A DNA stretch of 64,000 bases from the NCBI GenBank assembly GCA_963277665.1, contig OY728130.1, positions 1,363,926,393 to 1,363,990,392 of the forward strand. The letters are read 5' to 3'. Origin of the DNA: Viscum album. Lineage: Eukaryota > Streptophyta > Magnoliopsida > Santalales > Viscaceae. The position numbers were made by a program, and so were the translations under genes. This document shows positions 47,973 to 60,000 of this stretch, one piece after another. The notes beneath the pieces are model-generated. The model was not told the DNA's origin and ran no database searches. It was given only the letters and a program-made list of their open reading frames with translations. Each line of letters opens with the position of its first letter. Position 1 is the first letter of the stretch.

Positions 47973-49925
47973 CTTATTACAATATTAAATAATAACTCTA
48001 GTGTCCTCAATATATCGAGTAGTTATTATGTTAATATCATTACCTAAATCCATATCCACTTCTGTTAAAAGGGAATGAAATTAACTGTTCGTGCATACAT
48101 GTGAACTATCACCTCGACGAACTAATCTAATTCAATTTCCATAGCCATGTCTCATGAATGGTTATAATAATGTAATTAATGTTTATATTAAATAATAATG
48201 TCATATTAATCATTATAATATAATAATATATCAATTATGTTCTTACATTCCATGCACATAAAAATGATAACGTTGTTTTTTCATATGTGTGAACTATCGC
48301 CTCCACGAAGCGATGTGACTTGTTTTTATTAATTATATAAATTTTATGATATATATAAGTATATTTAAATCATTATAATGATTTTATTTATATTATAATC
48401 ATTCTATAAAGATAAAATAATAACTAACTTCTTTCCATAATGATCAATGTAAAAGGTAAAGGTTACTCATGTGTACGTATGACCTACCGTCTCCATGATT
48501 TTAACATTGTTCATTTTTAATTCCATAAATGAATGGTTTGATTTAGAAATTATAATTTATTTATAAAATTTATTATTATATCATGAATTTTATTCTGGAT
48601 ATGATTGAATTTTGACCATATGGACAATTTAAATCAATCCAAGGTCATTTTCGACTCAAGACACGAATATCGACTGAACGCCCGATATGATATTAAATAA
48701 TTATGTAATTATTAAAACTTGGTAATAAGTGAAATAAAATGAACAGTAAACTTTAAAATGGTTATAGATCAAGTATAAATTAACCTATGTTTATTATTCA
48801 AGAATATAACGATTGTGCGTGATGATTCAGACTCAAGGTAAGGGACTTCGTCTAAATATCCATTCATTGAGGCATATTTTGATAATATACACAACCATAT
48901 TTTATACGGTGTATAATAAACCCCTTTGAGTATTAATTTCATTAAAAGTTATTTAAAATTAATCTTTTTCTACGAATAATTGTACTAAATTTAAAAAGGA
49001 ATTATTTTTTAATGCATGCAACGACTACAACATTTCCACTGCCTTGACCTTTATTGGATATTTGGCTTACTCTACAAGCCATAATTTCTTTAAAATAAAA
49101 ATAAATAACATACTCTCTTTTCATGTATTTTGGTAATTAAAATAGTTTTTCTAAGTGATTGATAATGTAAATTTATTGAAATGATATATTTTTATTTCAA
49201 TGTGGAAATGTTATTTTTTCTTTATGCTTGTTTTATCTATTATGATTGTGTTACCATTCTTGGGACTTGTTTATGTATAAAGGTGGTTCTGTGATAAACC
49301 TAGTGCAAGTAAGCCCGTTATATATCTCCAATTCATTATATAATGAGATAGAGTTAAACTATAAGGTTTCTCCCAAGAGATTTAGGGAATATACTTTGTT
49401 GGGTATTCCAAATGAAGCCATGAAGGTTACCCCCAATGTAGCTGTTACGGATGCCACAGGTTACATTTATGATTTATGATTCCTATTATTTTTTCAGGTA
49501 TCTTATTATTCCAAGAGTTATGTTAAACAGATTATGTTTTACCAGTGAAAATTATGATTTCATGGGTTTATATGTATTAGTCGACTAACATTTCATTTCC
49601 TTACCTTATTTCCCTTACTAAGATTTTTTAATGATCCCATATTTTTAAAATGTTTTCATAGGGTGTAAGGATGATTAAGAGAAATTTTGATTTCAAAATG
49701 AATGATAAGAATATTTTTATCAACAAAAATTAATAAAGTTTTATTTTAAATGAGATTTATTTTGTGAAAAAATGGATAGTGAGTATAAGTGTCTAATTTG
49801 TAATATTTGAGTTGTTATGTAATAGTTACGGCCTACTTATATAAAATGTTAAACCTAAAAATATCCCTAATGGGAATTATTTACTCAACTCAAAATTATA
49901 AAATGTTTAAATTTGGGGCCTTATA
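47973..49925 (+). repeat. B 3' LTR, second half
   Basis: Starts with the A2 target duplication CTTAT, then continues the B LTR in register with 27150-29088. It keeps the acceptor-like TGTTTTCATAG|GGTGTAAGG (AG 49660-49661), lost in the 5' LTR. It ends GGGGCCTTATA (decayed CCTTACA) at 49925, followed by ACAAG. Confidence 0.93.
48091..48497 (+). repeat. Three CpG-rich motifs at about 190-bp steps, B 3' LTR
   Basis: Copies at 48091-48118 (GTGCATACATGTGAACTATC then ACCTCGAC), 48281-48306 (GAACTATCGCCTCCAC) and 48468-48497 (CATGTGTACGTATGACC then TACCGTCTCCATG). The third is closest to the A-family core. Confidence 0.82.
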
Positions 49926-52020
49926 ACAAGTCAAGCTTAGAACACCTTATCTGAGTTGTTACTTCTAGATACATATGTGCTAGAACTACATCCACTTTTA
50001 GTATCTAGACATGGACGTATTTCTAGTATGACCCACATAATCTATATGTTTCCAAAACTATAGGGTGTACTTCTACACTTATCATTAAATTCTACCTTAG
50101 GGTATGGTCTATAAACTATGATTTCCTAAATCAGGTTCCCAAGGTTGCTACTAAACTTTCTCTGATACCAACTATAGTGACCTGACCCTAGATAGCCCAA
50201 AGCTAGTGTCTTATATCAATTACATTGGAATTATTACAATAAATAAAATCCTGATGGATCGAGAGTTCAATAGTCTTGGTAAACTTAATACATAAATTAG
50301 TCTTGTATTAAAAATAATTACACTAATTACAACATATTTTTTTCTTCAAATAACATATTTATAAATAAATAAAATCATGAATAACTCTAATATATCTATT
50401 AAATCAATGAAAATAATTCATAGTAAACTTATTGGATTTCTGGGGAAAGAAACGTAATAAAGGTGAGCTCAAATTCTTAGTAAGGAAAAAATATAATGTA
50501 AGAAAAAATGAATCAATGAGAATAATAATAATGGCATGGTAAATAATAGAACACAATACTATATAATAAAAAAATTGATAAGGAAGTGCTTTAACAACAT
50601 ATAAAGGTAATAAATGGAAACAAATTCAATTAAAATAACTAGATAAGGAAAAATAAACATGGAAATTTAAGAAACTGAAACACATTCCATTTAATAAATG
50701 AATTGAAAATTGAATGTATCCATAGACATGTTGATAAAATATCTCATGGATTATTAATAACTAAAACTAAATGAATGAAATGATTAGTAAATGGATTATA
50801 TGTATCCAAAGTACATTGAACTAGTACCATTAATTGACAGTTTCTCCATAACTATTTGTGAAACTAATGTATACCATTAGACTACCGATGCATCAGGGGG
50901 AATTCATTAACTGGTCCCCAACCCATAGGGGTTTCCTTAAACAGTCCCCAACCCATGTATTGCATGTCCAAAACATTCCTCATATCAAATAAACAACATG
51001 ACTTAACAAATTTTGGTTTTGAATAAAGTATATGAATTTATAAATATTTCCCCAAATAGTCATATAATGTTCAAAGTAAACACCATATAAAAATGGTATA
51101 TGGTTTAGGCAATTATAATACCCATGATAAATGAAATGGATAATTAGGGGAAATTTCAATGTTCATTGATCCTATGAAATTGAATGTTTCAAGGGGACCA
51201 AAATTAATCATGGAGGTGAATGTGAATAATTTACCAAGATAGGAAAATCATAAAACATCCATATTATTATTAAGGATGGTATCAAGACAACATACCCTAT
51301 GTGGAGTAAAATAAATGGTTTTTACAATTGATGAATGGAAATATTATATGAATATCATTCAAAAACATTCTTGAGGAAAATATTTTTTTTGTCTTTGTAA
51401 AACCTTTTGAAAAAAAAACATTATCTTTTAAAATAATATTTGAGAAAAAATTCATTAAAGAGTAACATTTTAAACATGAAAATAAATCTTCAAAGTATTG
51501 GTAGTGGGTAAATCCATACAAGTCATATGCGGTAAAAAGATCATTACTTTTTCACGTTTAAAAGTTAAAAATATTCCTTATTTGGAAAGATACATGAAGA
51601 TTAATTTGAAAACATTTTTCAAAGAAGAAATGGTAAAAATAATTTACCAAATAATTTTATAAACTTTTTTGAAAACATATTTTGAAAACATGTTTTTTAT
51701 AAGAAAATAGGGTCTCTGGGCGAAGAGAAAAATGATGTTAGGTTTTCTTAAAAATATTCTCTATAACATTTTAGTACCAAAAAAGTGTAAAACATTTACT
51801 TATACTTGATAATAGTCATTAATAACCAAATACTAATGAAAGGGTTTATTGAAAAATGGTTTAATAGTTTTCTTTAATATAAATAACACTAAAAGATCAT
51901 TAAATTTGTTATTGAGGAAAATATACTTTAAACATTACAAAGTGTCCCATACCACTTTGAAACAGTTTAAATAATAATTATCATGAAGGAATAAAATTTA
52001 ATGGAAGTTATAATATCATT
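49926..52020 (-). mobile_element. Element D, right part: leader, PBS and 5' LTR (truncated by CACTA element)
   Basis: 49926-50150 is the D leader (minus strand), including a decayed copy of the conserved leader block near 49956-50020. The PBS at about 50158-50171 reads TGGTATCAGAGAAAG on the minus strand and is the best-kept PBS here. The 5' LTR begins at 50173 (TATAGTGACC, decayed TGTAG) and aligns with the left LTR from 18464 to about 20320, with the acceptor-like site at 50440-50441. It is cut at 52020 (after ATT) by CACTACTAAA. Confidence 0.87.
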
Positions 52021-52055
52021 CACTACTAAAAATTTAACCTATCCTAATGGTTTTA

Positions 52056-52440
52056 GGAACCGTTGGAATGTTGGGCGTTGCAATAACTCTATACAAACAT
52101 TTTCTAGAGAACTGTTGGTATAGGCAGGATGAAATTAATCTATGCCAATAGTTTAAGGAAAACCATTGGTATATATGTGTACCGATAGTTCAAGAACCAT
52201 TGGTTTACATACTATGAAACATATAATCTATTTCAACTAAAACCGTTAGAATATATATATAACAACTATTTTTGAACCGTTGGTATACATGAAGTATATA
52301 TTCTGAATACCAACGATTATGTGAACCGTTAGCATATGTTGTCCCACATACTGTATAAAAATGGTTCTATAAACCATTGGATATGTTTTCCAACATACTG
52401 AATATTAATGGATCTGTGAACCATTGGTATATTCTCTACT
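52056..52440. repeat. CACTA subterminal repeats
   Basis: Copies of an A(A)CC(G/A)TTGG(T/A)AT unit, for example near 52057, 52109, 52161, 52196, 52243, 52275, 52323, 52371 and 52417, with reverse forms such as ACCAACGATT near 52306. These are likely transposase-binding sites in the parent element. Confidence 0.8.
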
Positions 52441-52459
52441 CCATAGTAAACAACATATA

Positions 52460-52690
52460 AGATGGAAAACCCACTTTGAGCAGAGGACATATAATTGTAA
52501 ACCAGTAAACACACTTTGAGCACATGACAAAAACATCTAAACCTATAAACATGCACCTATAACAATCTTCCAAATCACACTATAAACATCTAAACCTTCA
52601 CCTCTAACAATATTCTGAAGGACATGTAACTGTAAACCTGTAAAACCACACCTCTAACTATCTTCCAAAGAACCTATAAACCTCCACCAT
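52460..52690. repeat. Degenerate tandem repeat of about 40-55 bp
   Basis: Four to five imperfect units, each ending in a TAAACCT-like run and containing CACCTCTAAC(A/T)ATCTTCCAAA or ACACACTTTGAGCA segments. No coding content. It lies just inside the CACTA subterminal region. Confidence 0.6.
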
Positions 52691-54071
52691 CATGCACCTC
52701 ATATGGAAACCCAATCGACTTGGGAACTTCAATTCCAAGGTTTTTTATAAACTGGCATGTGGTGACTGACCAACATGATGGCTAATGAAACTCAAAGGCT
52801 GATTTATTCATCCTTCCAAATTCCTCTTTTTATGGAGAATATGGAAAAATTACCACTCTGTATCAAACCTAATGATTTGGATACCAACATTCTTCTTCCT
52901 ACACAATATGTCTTCGAGAAGAGGATATAAATCATTTTCATTTTAAATGTTTGTTTCTCTAATTAAATTATAATTGGGGTAGCGTATGAATGTAAATTAT
53001 TGGCTATAGTGTACGAAATTCGATACGATGTCCAATATAATTGGAATTCATTATGTCTTGAATCTTACTCTGAGTTCCTATTGAAATTATATTTAGTTGG
53101 ATGGACACCAAATTTGGAATGAAATTTAAGGGTTCAAAGATGTATTTTATAGACATGATGGTCTTATTTAAATTTGCATGGTTCAGTGACAAACCTTTCA
53201 ACTTTGATTCCGAATAGATTATAACTGATCTTCAATTCTTTCTTACTCTTTCTTTTAAACTAAATAAGACCAAAACGTCATGTGTGAGGGTAAAGTATTT
53301 ATATTCACTTGAAATTCCACAACTCTTCCCAAGAAGATAATTTCAAGAATAGAATTATTTATTTGATGTACTCCATTAGACAAATTATAAAAATGGAAAG
53401 CTTCTGTATTCAATGGCTACCGAGATCTATTCACTAGAAAATTGTTCCCATGTTCACGCTCTTTTTCTTACCTTTTTTTCCTCTTTGAAACAAATATATT
53501 AATATAGCCTAAATTTTTCCTTCTCTTAAACTTTATTGAAGAACTATAATTTGTAATGTTGTGTAGGTATCGCCCCTTCTCATAATGGACTCATGATATA
53601 TATATATATATATTTATGCTGGCCATTTTCATGCACATTTATTAATGTTGTGGATCACACCAGGATTTTATAATCATTTATTTATTCTTGAAATGTTCAT
53701 GTGAAAGAACATGTTTTTGAATTCAAATAAATATACTAAATAAGACTCTATATATTTAGTCCCATTTAATATAGTTTTCCACTAACTTCTTCAAGTTTTG
53801 AATCATTATCCACTGAAAACTATTAACTATCCATCCACATAGTCTGCATATTTCTACTTTTAAATCCACCCCTTAAAATATGTAAATATATTTTGACAAT
53901 TCCTCCATTTTAATTATCCAAATTTTCCATAACTTTGGAAAGATTTTAAACCTCCAAATGAATATTCATGGCATAAAAACCCATTCAAGATTTCCTTTTA
54001 AAATCCCAAACCTCATGAAATATAAAATCGTTTTTGAATTGTGTTTCCAAATAAAATGCCTTTGACCTTCA
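52691..54071. other. Interior of presumed CACTA, unassigned
   Basis: Less extreme AT content than the LTRs, with no confirmed gene. An (AT)n run lies at 53596-53613. A 47-codon open stretch on the plus strand (53074-53214) was examined and not accepted as a transposase remnant. Confidence 0.45.
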
Positions 54072-54245
54072 CACCAAGGCATGAAACAATAGTTCTTTAT
54101 GCAATATTCCCTTCAAAACATCGGGCACCATGGCTACTTGGCCAATTTTATCCACTAAAAAATCTTGATAAACTAAAACACACATCTTTCTAAGAATTCT
54201 CTGGGAAATGACATAGGGATCTCTCCAAAATGTTTCTATACTTCT
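54072..54245 (-). other. Exon-like open stretch of 58 codons, unrecognised
   Basis: Minus-strand stretch without stops between TAG (54246-54248) and TGA (54069-54071). It contains FWRDPYVISQRILRKM and FLVDKIGQVAMVPDVLKGI, unusually protein-like for this AT-rich region. No ATG-led gene structure and no family is recognised. It could be a fragment of a host exon captured by the CACTA element or part of a transposon gene. Weak, listed so that it can be searched. Confidence 0.25.
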
Positions 54246-55460
54246 CTATACATAAGTCCACCAGGGTGAGAAGAATGGATTTAGTGAGTGTCCTCACTAT
54301 AATCATTCTCATTAGAACATCAGATAAATGATTCAATATGAATATTAAAGGAGTAGGCACTATATCATATGAATTGGTGGTGGTTAGATGAAGCTTTTTG
54401 TGGGGTGCACCATAATCCTAACAAGTGTTAAATAATGACACCATCAGTATTTTTAGATATATGGACTTAAGGAAACACCCAAAGGGGTGTCTAAGAGATC
54501 AGGAAAAAACCCCCAAATGGTTTCTCCATAAGATAAGGTCACAACAGACATGATAGAAATAATCACCAATTTAATTTGCTATAACAAGGGATCACTTGAA
54601 GGTTGTTCCAAGTGGAACAATGACACAACGTCTAAAGGGTAATGAAATGATGGAAAATAATCACACACCCTACACAAACCATTTATAAATTCATTTACTT
54701 CCACAAAACATAGAAATTTCATTTATAATATTCAAAATGTGAAAAGGAAATTGTCATGGTCAAGGAATATGCCTACATGGGAAATGTCATTTAAGCTAAA
54801 GGAGCATGATAATCCAATTTATATTATACACAGAAAAAAAAACTAACTAGCCAAAAAATAGACAACAACAGGAGGCATATGGAATAATCAAACCAAAGAT
54901 GGACCAAAGATGTTATGATGTTTAACATCATACCACTGTGCTTTTGATTTTATATATTTAGTGTGATGAATATCAATCTCTCTAATCAAGATAATAAACC
55001 ATAACATCTAAGATCACATGATTCACACTGAGGGAGATAATAAAGGGTAAATTAGAGAACTATTCATATCATTAAAGAGTGATTAAAAAGGGTGGATATG
55101 TCATGGATAGAATTCCACCTACCTTTTACCAAGGGTTATTTTTTACTTTTATGCTAAGGTCTAACATTAGCTTTCAAGGACCACTAAGATCATCTAGCCT
55201 CTCCTTTGATCAACCAGGATCATCGCATCACCCTGAGCTTCAATGTTTCATCAAGAAACAATTATTAAATAATTATAACTAATTAATTAATTAAATTGAA
55301 CCCTTTCATATTGTTGGTTAACTCACCGGGAAATTCTATAATGTCAAAACCATTATGAAAATAGTGCATTCCACTCCCAATGCATCCATGAATCTAGGAA
55401 GTACACAACCCCAACAAAAAATGACTATTAAATAGCTAATAGAAATGGTTTTGGAAAAAG
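54246..55460. other. Interior of presumed CACTA, unassigned (continued)
   Basis: No gene or repeat family recognised. A 67-codon open stretch at 55079-55282 has no recognisable motif. The last bases before element C, AAAAG (55456-55460), would be the left target duplication of C; its right copy is outside the window. Confidence 0.4.
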
Positions 55461-55622
55461 TGCAACACCCTAAGGTTTTAAAAATAAATATAGAATGTAA
55501 TTTTATAATCTAACCATTAAACAGAAGTTTTCCTCTTCTACATTTTGAATTTTGAAATTTGGTCATCTAGAGTTGTGTTCAGTAAGTCATTTGGAGTCTC
55601 ATAGAAAAAACTTGATTTTTGG

Positions 55623-55688
55623 TGAATAGTAACATACCCTAATGAATAGTAATATGAATAGTAATATGACCCTTATTAATAGTAAAAA
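55623..55688. repeat. GAATAGTAAYAT minisatellite, C 5' LTR
   Basis: Repeated TGAATAGTAA units in tandem, four copies within 66 bp with short spacers. The 3' LTR has the matching block at 63601-63662, so it predates insertion. Confidence 0.85.
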
Positions 55689-56139
55689 ATAATATTATTT
55701 TATTTTACTAAGGAAATTTGATAATTGGATCTTAATTAATTTTTCAATGTCACAAAAAACTAATTGCACTTCAAGATTGTTATTTTTTTAATTAACTAAG
55801 ACCTTATTGAAAAATTGAATTAATAATATTTAGAAAATTATTTTTAAAAAATGGATTTCATTTTTGAATTCTACACGTCAAAAAATGGTAGTGGTGAATT
55901 TTTGGGATTTTCTGAAATTCTTGAATTTTTGATGAATAGTGAAATAGGAGAAAATACTGTATATACCAATTATCAGTTAAATACACTATTTATGACATCA
56001 CAAGTGATGCAAGGACACTTGGTTCGAACTCACATGCACTTATTACTATTAGGGGTCACATGAAACCACACTATTCGTTGTCTTGAGGGAAATAATGAAA
56101 TAATGAATTAAATATTCCAAATTTACCCCTCTCCTCCAC

Positions 56140-56148
56140 TATAAAAAC
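56140..56148 (+). promoter_or_regulatory. TATA box of C 5' LTR
   Basis: TATAAAAAC after a pyrimidine-rich CTCTCCTCCAC stretch. CTATTCTCTTCACTCC follows about 30 bp downstream. Same layout as A2 and B. Confidence 0.72.
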
Positions 56149-56314
56149 CCCTCACCACTCCCTATTCTCTTCACTCCTATAAGCCTTTAAGATACTCAAA
56201 GTTCTGCCCAATTACCCTTACCTAGTCTCCACCCACTTCAATGAAGCTTCTGGTCTTCCCAAAAGACCAAAACCCCTTCCCTTAAGGAGTTTTTGAAAGA
56301 GGTTATTTCAAGAG

Positions 56315-58192
56315 GTAAATCACCCGTCTTTTTCATTTTGTTTCATTTTAATTTATCTTCTTTTGCTATCCTCTCCTGAACTCATATGTCCAAATGACCA
56401 TGATAACTCTAGTAACATATATATACTGTATTTATATCAAGTTAATGGAAGAAACATCATAAATATTCTTACTCCCTCCTTTTTATTTTTATAAACGAAA
56501 TCGACATCCATGAGGTACCGATTTATAACCTTTGTGGACGATGAAGTTTCGTTCTTCAATTTCTTCTTCATTACTGGTCATGAAACCATATTCATGGTTG
56601 AAACAGACTATAATATGTGTATTATAACCTAATTAATATTTGGGAACCAGAATATGTACATATAATTATGTTATATGAAAAAACTAGTTCATAATAATAC
56701 AAATACTGCTGAATAATCAAAGTGGTTGTCATCTAATGATTCATCCTCATTCCATGTAAAAAAATGATATAAATTACCATTATCAATTATTTATGTTCAT
56801 TAATAATATATAATACCAATCCTGGAGATTTATAACCATTCCACATGAACTTCATTACATAAAAACAAGTGAACTGAATATGAAAATAAAGAAACAGACA
56901 CACCAGAACGACGAAATTCAATACAATAACTTATCAATAAAGACATAAATGAACTAACCAAAATTATGGTAAACTAAATTCATGTATAATAGGTCTTGAA
57001 ATAAGTTATTAACAAGTATAATTTCATATTTCAGGAGCTTAAGTATAAGATCGGAACACGTTTGGAGTTAAGGTAAGGTCTTTTCCACCCGAACATCATC
57101 GTTCATTCGGGATACTTTCATTGTCTAATTACCTTAATCTAATTCTTATGTATTGTTATGTACTAATAATATTTTCTATGTTAGTATCATATATAGGTTT
57201 AAAAATTATAACCCTTCCCTATTTTATGGATATTTACACATTTTAAAAGGAACTTTCAAAATTGTTTAAAAAATACAAGCCCAATTCAAGGGAATTTCTC
57301 AAATTCTATCCTATTTTCAAGGGAACTCTATAATCTGTTTTTTGGAAACCATTATCTTTATAAAATAACTCATTTTATTATAAAAATAATATATTAATTC
57401 ACTTCTGGTTTTATACAAATATTTTTCCAAAATAACTCTTCTTTTCAAAATAAAAGAGTATTTATCTCCAGAATTGCTTAATGATTTTATAAGAGTGTTT
57501 TTATCTAATTAAAAACTCTTGTTGATTCCATGGCATTATTAGGTTTAATCATTTATGAAGTCATCTACCATATTTGATTTAATATTTTATGACTAACTCT
57601 ATTGTGAATGATCTATCCTAAAACCATTCACCATATTATTCCGAATGGTTAGTGTTTTATGTTTAATGATTGGGGAAGTTAGTTACATTTCCTATGATAG
57701 TTTCAATATGAATATATATGTTGTTTATATTGATCCTCCTACATATGAGGAATGAATTGGGCTTATTATGTGATGGGTGGGTGCCGCTATAGCCCCTCGA
57801 TGCATCGGTAGGTCTCATGAGACAACTAGACGTGGAATTGGCCGAGGCCTTTCCCAATGTGATATGGATTTTGGAAGAGGCCTTAATCACTAGACATCTT
57901 GGCCGAGGCCATGAAAAAATGTTCCAGAATGTCCTACATATTCACTTACCTCATTATGAAGCTATTATTTGAAAGTTCATGTGGTTATTCGAATATTATA
58001 ATACCCATGATTATGTTTTATTATGGTATTATTTAATCAGCTCATATTCCTACCATAATGTGTTAAAGTTTATTATTAAAGGCATGTGTTTTCAATTATT
58101 CACCATGTATAATGTTTATATTATCTTCTACTGTATTTATTACTCTTACTGAGCCTTTGAGCACACCCCTTTTTTATGTTTCATTTTCTTAG
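56315..58192 (+). other. Putative LTR intron, C 5' LTR
   Basis: Donor-like TTTCAAGAG|GTAAATC (GT 56315-56316). Acceptor-like TTTCATTTTCTTAG|GACATGAAG (AG 58191-58192), preceded by CTTACTGAGCC. Length 1878 bp. The bases after the AG (GACATGAAG) match GATGTGAAG of A2. Confidence 0.5.
57798..57823. repeat. Double palindrome, C 5' LTR
   Basis: CGATGCATCG (57798-57807) and GTCTCATGAGAC (57812-57823), both perfect and 4 bp apart, as in A2. The surrounding LTR is otherwise divergent from A2. Confidence 0.88.
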
Positions 58193-58426
58193 GACATGAA
58201 GAAGTAATTTATGAATGACTTGCAAGCATAATCTAGGAGACGTGATGACTCTAGTGGAATAAATTAGGATTGTCTTTCCTTTCCATATGTGAAGTTGAAC
58301 TTATGTATGTATATTGTTTCCAATAATAATAAACTACTTGGTCCTTCGGGATTCGTATTCCATGTATGTATGCCAACGTAATCAAATAAGGCACCGACTC
58401 TAGGAAACTGGGGTCGGGTCCTTACA

Positions 58427-58925
58427 GTTGGTATCAGAGGAAGTTTTGTAGAAAATTTTGAAACTAGATTTATAAAACATAGAATTTTGGAAGAGTCCCC
58501 ATGTTAGTCATTGAGGAAATACATTCAATAATGTCCTGGTATTTTGGTAAGGAATAGATTAAGTGGATCTTTCAAGCAATATATCCCTGTCTGGATACGA
58601 TCAGTTAGAGGCGGCTCTGGCACAGATGTATGTAGGGGTAAAACCAAAAAACACCACTTTGATCCAGACTCGAACGGGAACTAGTGCATGAAAATAGGAC
58701 TTGCTGCACTCTTGGTTATGGCACTCCCGGGGGATATTCTTAGGATACTTCACATTTTATTTACAAGCCATTATGAAGGATTGAAATGTAAAATATTCCT
58801 CAATGAAACCATTTTTGTGAATTTGGGATTATCCATGCATAGGATCTCAATTTTTCTGAGTATTTTTAAGTTAAGATTATACATTATGACTCATAACCTA
58901 ATATAGTGTATTACATTATCTAGAT
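58427..58925 (+). other. C PBS and 5' leader
   Basis: The PBS at 58429-58446 starts TGGTATCAGAGG, matching the initiator tRNA-Met end. The conserved leader block at about 58589-58644 includes TAGAGGCGGCTCTGGC, then AGATGTATGTAGGGGT. Non-coding. Confidence 0.9.
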
Positions 58926-60000
58926 ATGGCACCTAGTGGACAGAATGGAAATTGCACCAATGCACGTGTCCCATGTAAGGATTTTCCTCCGACACAAGAT
59001 AATGATATTTGCTCGGGTGCCATGACTGGTGTTGAGAAACTCATAACTATACTGGGACAAATTAGTCAGGTTATGAATAATAACTTTACTTGTATGGAGC
59101 ATCCATATCCACCATGTGGAGGAGCCATGCTAGATCGCTTTATGCGACAACAACCTCCATCATTCAATGGGACTAAAAAACCGTTTGTATTAGTGCAGTG
59201 GATATGTTCCCTTGAGAATATATTTCTCACTTTGGGATGTAATGAAAGTGAGAAGGTTGTCATGGTAGTATATCGTCTATCGGGAGATGCTGATCAGTGG
59301 TGGTAATTAATCCAAAACACAAATGAGGAGGAAGAGATAGAAGAGATGGAATGGAGGGATTTTAAGGAAATCTTTTTAGAAAAATATTTCCCTCATCAGT
59401 AGCGAGCTGATATGGAGAGACAATTCTTGAATTTGAGGTAGAAGGAAGATGACAATGTTGCAAGGTACAAAGCTAACTTCACAAGGTTAGCAATACATGT
59501 TATAGTCTACATAATAAATCCAAGGAGAAAAATTGATCGATTCTTTGATGGCCTAAAGCCATTCCTCCAATGGGAACTAGTTTCCCAAAGTTTTTCATCG
59601 TATGAGGATATAGTTTCATGTGCCATCAAGATAGAAAAATAAATCTCTAAGTCTTATGAATTTAAGAGAAATAAATAAAAGAAGAGGGATGATGAAAACC
59701 CTGGGAAAGGAAATAAGGAAAAGGGTAAGAAGGGAAGAGTTGAATATCCACCATGTGATAATTATAGAAAGAAAAACCCTGGTGCATGCTTAAAAGGAAA
59801 AGGTGTATGATACAAATGTGGTCAGAAAAGACATATTGCTGGTGATTGCAAAGGGAAGAAGGAAGCCAATTATGTTCAATACTATAGTTTTTGGGTGATG
59901 GGACACTATGCTAATGATTATCCAAAACGTCAATGAAATTTGCAACAGAAAAGGCCAAGGGATCAGGGACAAGCTTATGCAATCACAACTGCCGAGGTTA
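58926..60000 (+). pseudogene. C gag remnant
   Basis: Starts at ATG 58926 (MAPSGQNGNCTNARVP). Open for 126 codons through LDRFMRQQPPSFNGTKKPF and GDADQWW, then TAA at 59305-59307 where A2 has a sense codon. Later pieces in the same order show MEWRDFKEIFLEKYFP, FFDGLKPFLQWELVSQSF and zinc-knuckle remnants (CDN, YKCGQKRHIAGDCKGKK near 59810-59850, the latter nearly intact). At least four stops occur. Its frame differs from that of pol, so an indel lies between them. Role as for A2 gag. Confidence 0.92.

Larger units (their letters stand above)
52021..55460 (+). mobile_element. CACTA (En/Spm-like) DNA transposon, one end; other end not seen
   Basis: Begins CACTACTAAAAAT exactly where the D LTR alignment stops, preceded by ATT (expected 3-bp target duplication). 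The first 430 bp hold about ten imperfect subterminal repeats of the AACCGTTGGTAT type in both orientations. This arrangement is typical of plant CACTA elements. No matching TAGTAGTG end or resumption of the D LTR is found before element C starts at 55461. So the CACTA either continues beyond C, outside the window, or has lost its other end. No transposase domain could be identified. Confidence 0.75.
55461..58426 (+). repeat. C 5' LTR
   Basis: Starts TGCAACACCC and ends GGGTCCTTACA, followed by the PBS. U3 holds several TGAATAGTRA decamers (55623, 55643, 55655, 55933), a TATA box (56140-56148), donor-like (56315-56316) and acceptor-like (58191-58192) sites, and the palindrome pair (57798-57823). 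It has at most one very degenerate CpG-rich motif (near 56508). Confidence 0.94.

Noticed and set aside
49246..49479. 77-codon open stretch in the B 3' LTR
   Set aside because: The matching part of the B 5' LTR (about 28390-28620) is not open in the same frame, so it is a chance ORF.
53074..53214. 47-codon plus-strand stretch containing a VLFKFAWF segment, resembling a DUF4216-like region of CACTA transposases
   Set aside because: The similarity is confined to about ten residues, no neighbouring DUF4218 or transposase motif is found, and the opposite strand is open over the same region.
54850..54890. CAACAACAGGAGGC resembling the RQQPGG part of Ulp1-like peptidases carried by some CACTA elements
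   Set aside because: It needs an inserted base, lacks the His, Asp and Cys contexts, and lies in AT-rich noise.
56508..56545. Possible CpG-rich motif copy in the C LTR (GAGGTACCGATTTATAACC)
   Set aside because: Too degenerate to align confidently with the A, B, D and G cores, and no second copy about 190 bp away.
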